Positions 24,060 through 33,549 of a stretch of DNA of 64,000 nt are shown piece after piece. The DNA is taken from positions 14,208,616 through 14,272,615 of the forward strand of contig NC_068338.1 in NCBI RefSeq assembly GCF_014633365.1, in the 5' to 3' direction. A program made the position numbers and the translations under genes. The notes beneath the pieces were generated by a model. The model was not told the origin of the DNA. It did not search any database and saw nothing but the letters and a program-made list of their open reading frames with translations. The stretch is from Diospyros lotus (lineage: Eukaryota > Streptophyta > Magnoliopsida > Ericales > Ebenaceae). Numbering within the stretch: the stretch's first letter is position 1; every line of letters starts with the position of its first letter.

Positions 24060-25686
24060 TATTGTATCATATTTTTTTGGTATATGAGAAAATGTCTTTG
24101 ATGAAAAATCATATGAAAATCTCATATTTCGAAATAAGTTTTTAATATTTCAAAACATGCATGATTAGTGTTTTGGCGCTAAAGGTCAAATGTTTTAAAA
24201 ATCCAATTTTTATCATATCATGTTTCGAAACATAGATTTGTAATGTTTCTGTGCATATTCAAAATGCTCTTTTATATTTTTGAATAAATTCTATTTTAGG
24301 CATCATATTTTGAAACATAGTTTCCATGTTCCGAAACATCAGTTTGACATGTTTCTAAACTTGTTTCGAGATGTATATTGAAAAGGTTTCAAGTTTTGCT
24401 TAATCTATATGTTGTATTTCGAAATCTAATTGAAATCTAAGATTATGTTTCGAAACCTATTTAGTATATTTCGAAACCTCTATCAGTAGTGTATCTTTGT
24501 TCAACATGTTTTGAAACATGTTTCTGAAGTATGTTTCGAAACCTACTTTTGATATTTCGAAACATCTGACTCTATCAGAAGAATTTAAAAAAATCTGTCA
24601 TGACTTTGCACTTTATTTGCAAAGCTATTTTAAAAGTTTATTTTTGAAATTATACCCATACCCTGATGTTCAAAATTCAGATATGTTTTAAGTGGAGAAT
24701 AAAACCAAATTATTTTGTTTTTAAAGAGATGTCTTCCACTCATTTTCGAAACCTCTATGTAAAAATGTGTTGTTTCGAAACCTAATAAGTATATTTCGAA
24801 ACCTACTTTCTTATCTTGTCTCTAACGGTTATAATTAGTCAAAAGTCTATCTGTTTGTTATATATACCAGCTCTTTGAAGACAAGAAAGCTCTCTCTCAA
24901 GCATACACAATTTTACATATCTACAAGAGATTTCTGCCACAAGCACAAGTGAACAAAGCTCTTCTAACGAACTCTCAAATAAGTTCCTGTCAATTATTCC
25001 TTGGTGTGCATTGTGGTACAAATAAGAGAAGCAAGCCAAAACCAAAGCTCTCATTCCTTCAAGCTCTCCTCATTCCATACCAATAGGTTTGTTATAACTA
25101 TTTGGTAAGGTGTTTTAATTACATTCAAATTGTTGGGTTGTAAAAGATAAGTGTTATTTATCTTGTTGTAAGGTTTGAGTTGAACCCTTAAAAACTCAGT
25201 GTGTAAGGTTTTAGGGTGAACCGTGATAAAACCCTTGGTGTCATTGATCGCTAGTAAAAGTGATTGTGGTTTGCAAATCCTTCAAGTAGGTAAGGTTGAA
25301 GGTAGTGGAGTAGGCAAGTGCCGAACCACTATAAATCTTGTGTATACTTGATTTCTCATTCCTACTTGTTGTTATCCTTGTTTATGTTTTTTTAAAAGAA
25401 TCTTTTTTGAAAATCTAAAGGAGTTTCATTATTTGCAAATCAGTGAGTAATATTTCAAAACATACCTTAGTAGGTTTCGAAACATACATGCCAGTAAGTT
25501 TGATTTCGAAACATACTCATCTATATTTTGAAACATACTTAACAGAAAGGTTAGTTTCGAAACATACTTCCTCAAGTTTCAAAACATAGTATCCTACAAG
25601 CCAAAGTTTTTTAAGTTATCGAAAAATATACCCAAATCCCAATTCACCCCCTCTTGGGATATACTTGTCATTATATAGAACTAACA
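24060..25686 (+). repeat. Copia-type LTR rich in TTTCGAAA palindromes, TSD ATTCC
   Basis: ATTCC precedes (24055-24059) and follows (25687-25691) a segment that ends ATAGAACTAACA, with the CCAATTCACCCCCTCTTGGG motif shortly before the end, as in many plant copia LTRs. The 5' end reads TATTGTATC, so the usual TG would be mutated to TA. The palindrome TTTCGAAA occurs about 13 times with further variants, mostly at 24120-24800 and 25440-25580. A TATA-like TTATATATACC lies near 24858. No gag-pol adjoins, so it is a solo LTR if the boundaries are right. Confidence 0.55.
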
Positions 25687-25691
25687 ATTCC

Positions 25692-26269
25692 TCAACTCTT
25701 TGTCGGGCTTAGTTAAGCTATTTCCTAGGATATATAAATTTAATTGTTGTATTCCAGCAACAATAGTACCATTTATTAAAATTTTGTGTTAAGATACTCG
25801 TCATCAAAATTAAACCAATAATCTACCATTCTTTTATGATGAAAAAACTTTAATAAGATTTACCATTTCTCCCCTATTTTTTTCATAAATCAAAAATATA
25901 GTTTGAAAACATTACTCCCCCTTAATGCAATACGCCCCCCCCTCTCAATGAGATCATTCGCAAGAAAAATTGCAAATTAAAATTAAACGAGAGAACAAGA
26001 GGACAACATGAGGAATATTTCATCGTATGACATTAAACAAGTTATTTTACTACCAAGATTAAGAGTTTACAAAATGAAAGATAAATGTTAAACAAGTTGT
26101 TTTAATATCAATATTAAGAGTTTACCACATCAAAGATAACTATCAAACATAATCAAAATCCAAATCCAAAACATAATACAAAAATAAGTCATCATATGCC
26201 AAAATAAAGATGTATGCATATATAGGGAAAACAAAGAGGCTCATTACTCAGTAAGAGGTGGGGGTTGAG
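25692..26269. other. AT-rich retroelement-like spacer, no gene
   Basis: Apart from AACAACAGTTACC-like phrases and two similar halves around 26030-26130 (AAACAAGTTGTTTTA and related), nothing was recognised. It probably belongs to the minus-strand gypsy-like element to the right or to the element split by the LTR at 24060. Confidence 0.3.
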
Positions 26270-27060
26270 GAGACTGGCTAGGCTAAACAAGCTAGAGTGT
26301 AAGGAGGAGAGTCTTCAACTCAAGCATGTCACAATGAAGACGAGCCATCCTAGAGGTCATCTCACTCTTAAGTGATGCTACCTCACTCTTAACATCTTCT
26401 AAGTCATGAAATAGAATATAGATGTTAATAGCGGCGATAATGAAGGAGAGATGATTATGAGTGGAAGGTCTTGTCGTGTCAGGCAGAGTAGTGGCCAGAT
26501 CTTTCTCCCTAGTCTCAAAGTTTGATGATAAAGGCAATGAATGAGCTTTCCTCTTACTAGACATAGTCTAATACCCATTTTCATCCTCCTTGAATCCCAT
26601 GCATACCAAGGTTACCCGATTTAGGTTTGGGTTAGATTTGTGGAAACCTTTTTTACTTTGCCCAAATCACCTACTACGACATCCAATATAGCACTAACCA
26701 CCATGCCATAAGGTAATGCCCTAATTTTCCCATTGAATGCATTGATCATTTGATGGATAATATGGAGACAAATCAACCTGATGTCGAGTGATGATCATGT
26801 ACATAAGTCAAAGGTCCTCTTCGGTTACTTGAGAAAAATTTCCTTTTCTTGGCACTAATACTTGTGTACAAATGAGATAAAGAAGTCACCGATGAAGAAG
26901 TCGATGATGGATGGACAATTTTTGTGGTGTAAACCATAAATTTGTTAATGTTTGATCCTCAAATACAATTTTGGTGGCTTTTAACACATTAAATGTCCAA
27001 GATGTCTATGTCGCCCCACCCTTAGGAATTCCAAATCTATTGTGAATCAAATAATTGTTT
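26270..27060 (-). pseudogene. Degenerate plant transposon-protein-like ORF
   Basis: The minus strand shows, broken by stops and shifts, INAFNGKIRALPYGMVVSAI followed by LDVVVGDLG, then a basic-hydrophilic piece MSSKRKAHSLPLSSNFETRE ending in a short coiled coil with LEDVKSEVASLKSEMTSRM (26292-26564). The pattern 'polar helix, LPYGM, hydrophobic, DLG' recalls the plant 'putative transposon protein' domain often found in large gypsy-type elements. I recall that family only in outline, so the call is tentative. No intact frame exists. Confidence 0.35.
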
Positions 27061-28100
27061 ATTTTAAATCTATGACCTAACACATTTGTTCTAATCCTTA
27101 TTTTAGATATCTTCCTATTGTAGTTATTAAAGGTTCCATAAGAAGAATAAATTGGAAGTACACTTAAAGGTTCCACTTAAAGAGAAAACTTCTATTATCA
27201 CTCAGAACATACCAATTACCACCAAGACAGACTTCCGAAATACCTCAAACAAGAATTTGATCCTCAATTAATTCTAATTTGATCTCCTCATCTGATCCTA
27301 GGTTAATGTTGTTGATACAACTATTTCTTCTGTTAAAACTTCCATAAGACTCAAGGCTACACCCTAACCCTCGTTACCCTTGAATAACCTATGAAACCAT
27401 CACATACTGTTTCCTTATGGTAATCATTCCTTATTTCCTTTGTCATTATTTCTGGTCCTTTTATCGCAATATCCTCATCATTATTTTCGAATTCCTAAAA
27501 CCCTCAAAGAGCGCTTATTGAACTATCTTGGGTTTCTTTCTTACTTTGAGTCGTTTCTTAGAATCCTTGATCTATACTGAGTCATTCTTTCTCTCGAGTT
27601 TTTATACCATCCGATAAATACCTGACTTACAATTAGGTTATGTCATATCAGACTAATCGTCCACAACTTGCTTCTTCTTAATAACCACTTGTTATCCCAA
27701 CATTCAGCGAAAAGGATTTGACTAATGATCTCCAATCTACAGTTTCCAGATCTTACGAATCCTCAATTATGGTTTATTGAACCAACCTTTCATTTGAATC
27801 ATATCGTTGGATGCTAACTCCCAATCCAATGTTCTATCACTTAGCAAGGTCTAGTATTCTTCAATTAAAAATCTTAAAGACTTCAACGAATAAACCCCCA
27901 AATCTCTAAGTAGAGATTTTGTTTTTACGATCCATCAATTTCTTTTCCCCTAAGTCTCCATTCGGGATTTCCACTAATTGGTTCTAATTGAACCCGTTCC
28001 TCTTAAGTCTCCACCTCGAGTATCCAACTCAAGCTTAAAATTTACATTAACTGTAAGTCATTCTTACTCTCCCACGTCCCTTGATGAGCTCTCCTAGTAA
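27061..28100 (-). other. Decayed internal region of a minus-strand LTR element
   Basis: No domain was identified. The sequence becomes continuous with 31661-32075 when the CACTA element and one TAA are removed, so it is the host DNA of that insertion and probably the internal region of the gypsy-like element whose LTR is at 33550-35915. Confidence 0.35.
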
Positions 28101-28519
28101 CACTACAAAAAAATAGGCATTTTGCGGTGATTTTGTTTGCATTTAGCGACGGTTTTGACCAACCACTGGAATAACCGTCGCTAATCACATTTTTTTGCGG
28201 CAGTTTTAAAATCGCCGCAAAATTAGTGATTTAGCGACGGTTTATAAAATATATAGGGGCGGTTTTCCAACCGCCGCAAAAATAAAAAAAATAAAAATTT
28301 TAATTTTAGAAAAAATTAAAAATTTTAATTTTAGAAAAAATTAAAAATTTTAATTTTAGCGGCGGTTTCTAAAACCGCTGCAAAAATAAAACAAAATTAA
28401 AAATTTTAATTTTAGCAACGGTTTCTAAAACCGCCGCTAAAATTAAAACAAAATTAAAAATTTTAATTTCTTCCACTCGCCCGCCTGCCCATGCCGTCCA
28501 GCCACGTGGCGAGGCTGAA

Positions 28520-28620
28520 AATTAAATTTCCAGCCTCCCCTTCTCCAGAGTTTCGATCCCGCAACCTCCACTGTGCACGTGTGCGCGCGCGACCGTCTGA
28601 TCTGCTAAGCCCCCTTGTTA
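28520..28620 (-). other. tRNA-like (Pol III A-box/B-box) segment inside the CACTA element
   Basis: On the minus strand GGGGGCTTAGCAGATCAGAC is followed about 35-40 bases later by GTTGCGGGATCGAAACTC. These resemble the A box and B box of tRNA promoters at tRNA-like spacing. No complete cloverleaf or acceptor stem could be drawn, so this is not called a tRNA gene. It may be a captured tRNA-derived (SINE-like) piece. The 63-codon minus frame over it is incidental. Confidence 0.35.
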
Positions 28621-28879
28621 TATAACCACATATATAAATTATATACCAAAACAACCACTACTTTCCATAATTATATTTTATATTTTTTAATATAAATTAA
28701 AAAACATTAATTAAATTATTATTTTTTTAAAAGAGTAAAGGAATAAATTAAAAATAAATTAATTGAATTAAATTAACTAAATTAATTGATTAAAAATAAA
28801 AAAATTATATATTTTTAAAATTATTAAAATTTTGTTAAATTTATTTTTATTTTAATTTTTTAAATTAAATTTTTAATTA

Positions 28880-30967
28880 ACTAGTGGTGAACCCATGTGA
28901 TATATGGGAGAGTTTAATTTAAAAATAAAAAAATAAATTTATTATTTTAAATAATTTTAACAAAATTGATAATTATAATTTTTTTTTAATCTTTAATCAT
29001 GTTGAAAAAATTTAAGTTTACTTAATTATTCACTATTCAATATACTAATGGAAAACACTTTTAATTTAATATACTGTCATTCAATTAATGTATTAAAGAA
29101 TAATTAACATATTAAATAGGTCACTTGAGAAAATACTTATAAATTTTTTTTATTATATTATATTTATTTATAAATAAATATTTTCACTTAAAAACGTTTG
29201 TTATTTTCTATTTATTATATGATAATTATAAATATAAATTAAAACTCTTAAATATGAGTAAGAATAAGTTTTTTCAATAATAACAAAATTTTAAAAAAAT
29301 TAATTTTGATTTTTTCCATAGTCTTAAAAATGTGATACTTTAAATATTAATTAGCATTGAAAAATCGTAGCATTGAAAAACCGTAGCATTTGACAACCTT
29401 AAATAATTTTTTATGAATTTGTTAAGACATCACATTTTCAAAACTATCATATAATTATTAAAGTAATTAATAATTAATTAATCACTATCTTTGATTTAAT
29501 GCAAGTTTTTGAGGGAAAAAATTCATCATTGATTGACACTTGGCAAAATACTTTATTTGACTATCATATTTTAATATTATATAAATATACATAGAATAAA
29601 GATATAAAAATAATATTTTAAATAAATGAATAATTTTCTATGACTTAATTAATAGTTTAAGTTGTCTATTAATATTTCTCATAAAACTCATGCAAATTTA
29701 ATACAAAACAATTAGCATTGAAAAACTCGTATATTTAAAATTTATTATTAATTTTACAATAATTAGTACATATTAATGTAAATTATGTAAATTATTAATG
29801 TAATAAGTACTAAATGCAAATCATTAATACAAGTTTTGGGAGAAATTTTATTACTACTTATTATTTCAAAACAATTGAAAATTTTAAATTATTAATGCAA
29901 ATTACAAAATATAAATTATTAATACAATAAGTATTAATTGCAAATCATTGATTAATGCAAGTTTTGGGAGGAAATTTCTTTTTTCAAGACTATCCTACTT
30001 TTATATATATAAAGATGCAAATTACAAAATGTAAATTATTAATGCAACAAGTACTAAATGTAAATCATTAATGCAAGTTTTGGGAGAAAATTTTATTACT
30101 ATTTATTACTTCAAAGCAATTGAAAATTTTAAATTATTAATGCAAATTACAAAATGTAAATTATTAATACAATCAGTATTAATTGCAAATCAATAATTAA
30201 TGCAAGTTTTAGGAGGAAATTTCTTTTTTCAAGACTATCCTACTTTTATATATATAAAGATGCAAATTACAAAATATAAATTATTAATGCAATAAATACT
30301 AAATGCAAATCATTAATGCAAGTTTTGGGAAAAAAATTTATTACTACTTATTACTTCAAAGCAATTGAAAATTTTAAATTATTAATACAATAAGTATTAA
30401 TTGCAAATCATTAATTAATTCAAATTTTAGGAAGAAATTTCTTTTTTCAAGACTATCCTACTTTTATATATATAAAGATGCAAATTACAAAATATAAATT
30501 ATTAATGCAATAAGTACTAAATGCAAATCATTAATGCAAGTTTTGGGAGAAAATTCTATTACTACTTATTACTTCAAAGCAATTGAAAATTTTAAATTAT
30601 TAATGCAAATTACAAAATGTAATTATTAATACAATAAGTATTAATTGTAAATCATTAATTAACGCAAGTTTTAGGAGGAAATTTCTTTTTTCAAGACTAT
30701 CCTACTTTTATATATATAAAGATGCAAATTACAAAATATAAATTATTGATGCAATAAGTACTAAATGTAAATCATTAATGCAAGTTTTGGGAGAAAATTT
30801 TATTACTACTTATTACTTCAAAGCAATTGAAAATTTTAAATTATTAATGCAAATTACAAAATGTAAATTATTAATACAATAAGTATTAATTGCAAATAAT
30901 TAATTAATGCAAGTTTTAGGAGGAAATTTCTTTTTTCAGGACTATCCTACTTTTATATATATAAAGA
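28880..30967 (-). mobile_element. Non-autonomous Helitron, minus strand, nested in the CACTA element
   Basis: Read on the minus strand the element starts TCTTTATATATATAAAAGTAG at 30967 and ends at 28880 with a hairpin (CCCAT, 7-nt loop, ATGGG) followed by TTCACCACTAG and T. This fits the Helitron 3' signature of a short hairpin shortly before CTRRT. The plus-strand base before is A and the base after is T, as expected for insertion between A and T without TSD. No Rep-helicase is encoded. The 5' part is a tandem array (29766-30967). Confidence 0.7.
29766..30967 (-). repeat. Tandem array of the Helitron 5' end, five units of ~245 bp
   Basis: The plus-strand phrase CTTTTATATATATAAAGAT, which is the Helitron 5' terminus reversed, recurs with AAAGAT starting at 30011, 30256, 30474, 30718 and 30963. 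The spacings are 245, 218, 244 and 245; the 218 unit has an internal deletion. Each unit also carries GGAGGAAATTTCTTTTTTCA and GCAAATTACAAAATATAAAT. The units differ by a few bases each. Every unit therefore ends in a complete Helitron 5' terminus. Confidence 0.85.
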
Positions 30968-31660
30968 TTTTGTAATTAATTTAAATTAAATTTTTAATTT
31001 CTTTTTAAGATTTTATATTTATTTTTATTAATTTAATTCAATTTAATTTTAATTTTGAATTATTTAATTATTTTTAAATTTAGCGCAGGTAAAAAACCGC
31101 TGCTAAATTAAAATTTTTAATGAATTTTGCAGCGGTTTTTAAAATCCGCCGTTAAATTAAATTATTTAATAAATTTATAATTTAATTTTAATTATAAATT
31201 ATTTAATTATTTTTGAATTTAGTGGCGATTTTTCAAAAATCGATACTAAATTTAATTTTTTAATGAATTTTGCGGCAGTCTCGAAAACCACCGCAAATAT
31301 TAATTTAATTTTAATTATAAATTATTTAATTAATTTTGAATTTAGCGACGATTTTTCAAAAACCGCTGCTAAATTAAATTTTTTTAATGAATATTGCGGT
31401 GGTTTCGAAAACCGTCGCAAATATTAATTTAATTTTAAATTTTAAATTATTTAATTATTTTTAATTTAGCGGCGGTTTCTCAAAAACCACTGCTAAATTT
31501 AATTTTATTTTTTAATTATTCAATTATTTTCTAAATTTAGCTGCGATTTTTTAAAAATCGCCGCAAAATGTTAAAAAAACAGCCGCTAAAATAGTATATT
31601 GCGGCAGTTTTAAAAACCGCCGCAAAAAAATCGTCGCTAAAAATCAATTTTTTTGTAGTG

Positions 31661-33535
31661 TAACCTCAGTCTTTTCACTTAGCTTGTCAGGGCATGACAT
31701 CACCATTACTAACATGTCCCAATCGGGAGATACTAAAACGATTTACTATAATTCTTCCAAAAGAGATTTTATACTATGCTTCAAGTTGTACCAGAATCAC
31801 CAACGTATTCATTCTTCTAACATTTTGTTGATCGTATATCTATGTCCTTTCGACGACTCTTATTACCGGCTCTCTCACTCCCACTGATGTGTCTAAAATG
31901 TGAATAGAATTTGTCTGTCACCTCTTGTCACTAAAAGTATATTCAAATTAAACACCTCAAATCTCCTTCCTAGAGTTCCCATACTCATTTCATCTATGTC
32001 TGAATGACCCTTAGAATCCATAACCCTGTTCTAAGTTCTCGTTCAACAGTTCTAACTGTGTTAAGTTCAACAACCTGTTAGGAACCGACCAACCGTGTAG
32101 CTTCGATTCTGCCTTCTTTGATCCGTAGAGTTGCAAGCGCAAACTCCTCCAAGTCGGTCCACACGATCGACCCTTTCCACGACGCCTCGAGTAGTGCTAG
32201 CAAACCCTAGGCGCCTCCAATGAGAGATCCGAATTTTTCCTGTCTTCTTCAACTTCATAAGTGGCATATTTATAGAGTTAAAAAACCCTAGTTGTGCCTT
32301 GAAAACCCCTAAACAATTTAGGCTCGGCCCTTAATCATATTGGGCCGAATCTCTCTTTTAAATTGTGGAACGAGCTCGACCTAAATGTGTGACCCCTTAG
32401 GTCCACCATTGGGCTAGATGCAGGGCCAATTCTATTGGGCTATATGAAGGCCCAACTGAATAGAATAATTAAATTTATGGGCTTCATAATTAACTCATCT
32501 CATGGGCTTCTTAATTAAACTCTTTAATAAATAGTTTTAGAATTAATCAAATTAATTCTAAAACCCTACATATCATGGTTAACGTTTAACAACATACCAT
32601 GAATACCTAGCCAACGATGAAAAAACACGGACCTTTTCAATTGCAAATACCGTGCAGTAAAATCCTTTCATCAATCTATGTCCCGATTGAATTTAGGGTA
32701 TGGTTTTATGACGAAACCCTAATCATTCAATAACTATGTATCCATTCCAGATTTATGACTTAATAGGTGAAATCAAAACATGTTTTGATTTCCACCTCAC
32801 CTTGGCCAAGGATTTCCTCAGTCATGAAATCATCGGAATACATAGGACATCTTCTCATCTTATCGATAAGTGATAAATCCTATTTCGATATTCAAAAGCC
32901 TTCATATGTGATAAGGTTGCGCCCAGTGATAATTTGTTAATGACTCTATTGGAATCCAAAAAGAACCAAAGCATAACCAGTCAAATATAAGACTACCATG
33001 ATGTCTCAAGTCTAAGGATCAATCTGCACTATTGCAACACAGAAATTCCAATTCAACATTAAAATAACCATTAGAAATTCTGTAACGAGTCAGTTCAGTG
33101 TACTTATTCTTATAATAAGCACCCACATATATGCACTAGTGTCCCCACACCAATGTCCATGAAACGAGACATTCTCCTAATTGAGCATGCATCATATGTG
33201 CTAGTCTATCCGAGTTATTAGTGTCCAATCCTAATAACTCTATGACTAGGAACATTTAAGATCAAAGCTTGTAAGGAATATGTTTCATGATCGTCATCTC
33301 AATGCACAACCAAATTCCATGAGCCTATTTGATCTATGGACTTTGTTAAGAATGGATAACAATAAATAATGACAACCATCAATGACAAATAAAAACATAA
33401 ATGCCTTGCAATAATAATTTATTGTTCCTAAAGAATCAAAATGTAAAGTACGATCAATTACATGTAAATATAATTGGCTTGTGAGGCATAATGCTAACAC
33501 AACCTAGCTTAACCATCTTAGGGTTTTAACCTAGG
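31661..33535 (-). other. Leader/internal start of the minus-strand gypsy-like element (with solo LTR inside)
   Basis: Removing the solo LTR 32076-33499 joins 31661-32075 to 33500-33535, which leads to the primer-binding site of the 33550-35915 LTR. The expected reading direction is right to left. No gag motif was recognised; the 67-codon plus-strand frame at 31684 is not convincing. Confidence 0.4.
32076..33499 (-). repeat. Copia-type solo LTR (1424 bp), TSD CAACC
   Basis: The plus-strand ends TGTTAGGAACC and AATGCTAACA form TG...CA with a 6-bp inverted terminus (TGTTAG/CTAACA). CAACC is duplicated exactly at 32071-32075 and 33500-33504. A minus-strand TATA context (CTCTATAAATATGCC, near 32263-32277) and ccctaaaacc/gcccaa segments suggest minus orientation. 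No internal domain is present. Confidence 0.85.
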
Positions 33536-33547
33536 GCTCTGATACCA
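33536..33547 (-). other. Primer-binding site (initiator Met-tRNA) of the gypsy-like element
   Basis: The plus strand reads GCTCTGATACCA, i.e. minus TGGTATCAGAGC, complementary to the 3' end of plant initiator methionine tRNA. It lies two bases from the LTR edge at 33550. It shows that the LTR at 33550-35915 is the 5' LTR of an element running leftwards. Confidence 0.8.
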
Positions 33548-33549
33548 AT

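Larger units (their letters stand above)
28101..31660. mobile_element. Non-autonomous CACTA (En/Spm) element, 3560 bp, TSD TAA
   Basis: The ends are CACTACAAAAAAAT (28101) and ATTTTTTTGTAGTG (ending 31660), and both sides carry TAA (28098-28100 and 31661-31663), the 3-bp duplication of CACTA transposons. Both subterminal regions hold many copies of a GCGGCGGTTT...AAACCGCCGC inverted motif (left 28120-28450, right 31080-31640), the binding-site-like repeats of this superfamily. No transposase ORF is present. A Helitron fills 28880-30967, leaving about 1.47 kb of CACTA sequence. Confidence 0.9.

Noticed and set aside
28520..28620. A functional tRNA gene
   Set aside because: Only A- and B-box-like matches; no acceptor or anticodon stem could be paired, so only a tRNA-like segment is reported.
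29766..30967. CRISPR-like array
   Set aside because: Units are near-identical over their whole ~245 bp with no unique spacers, in plant nuclear DNA; it is a tandem repeat of a Helitron end.
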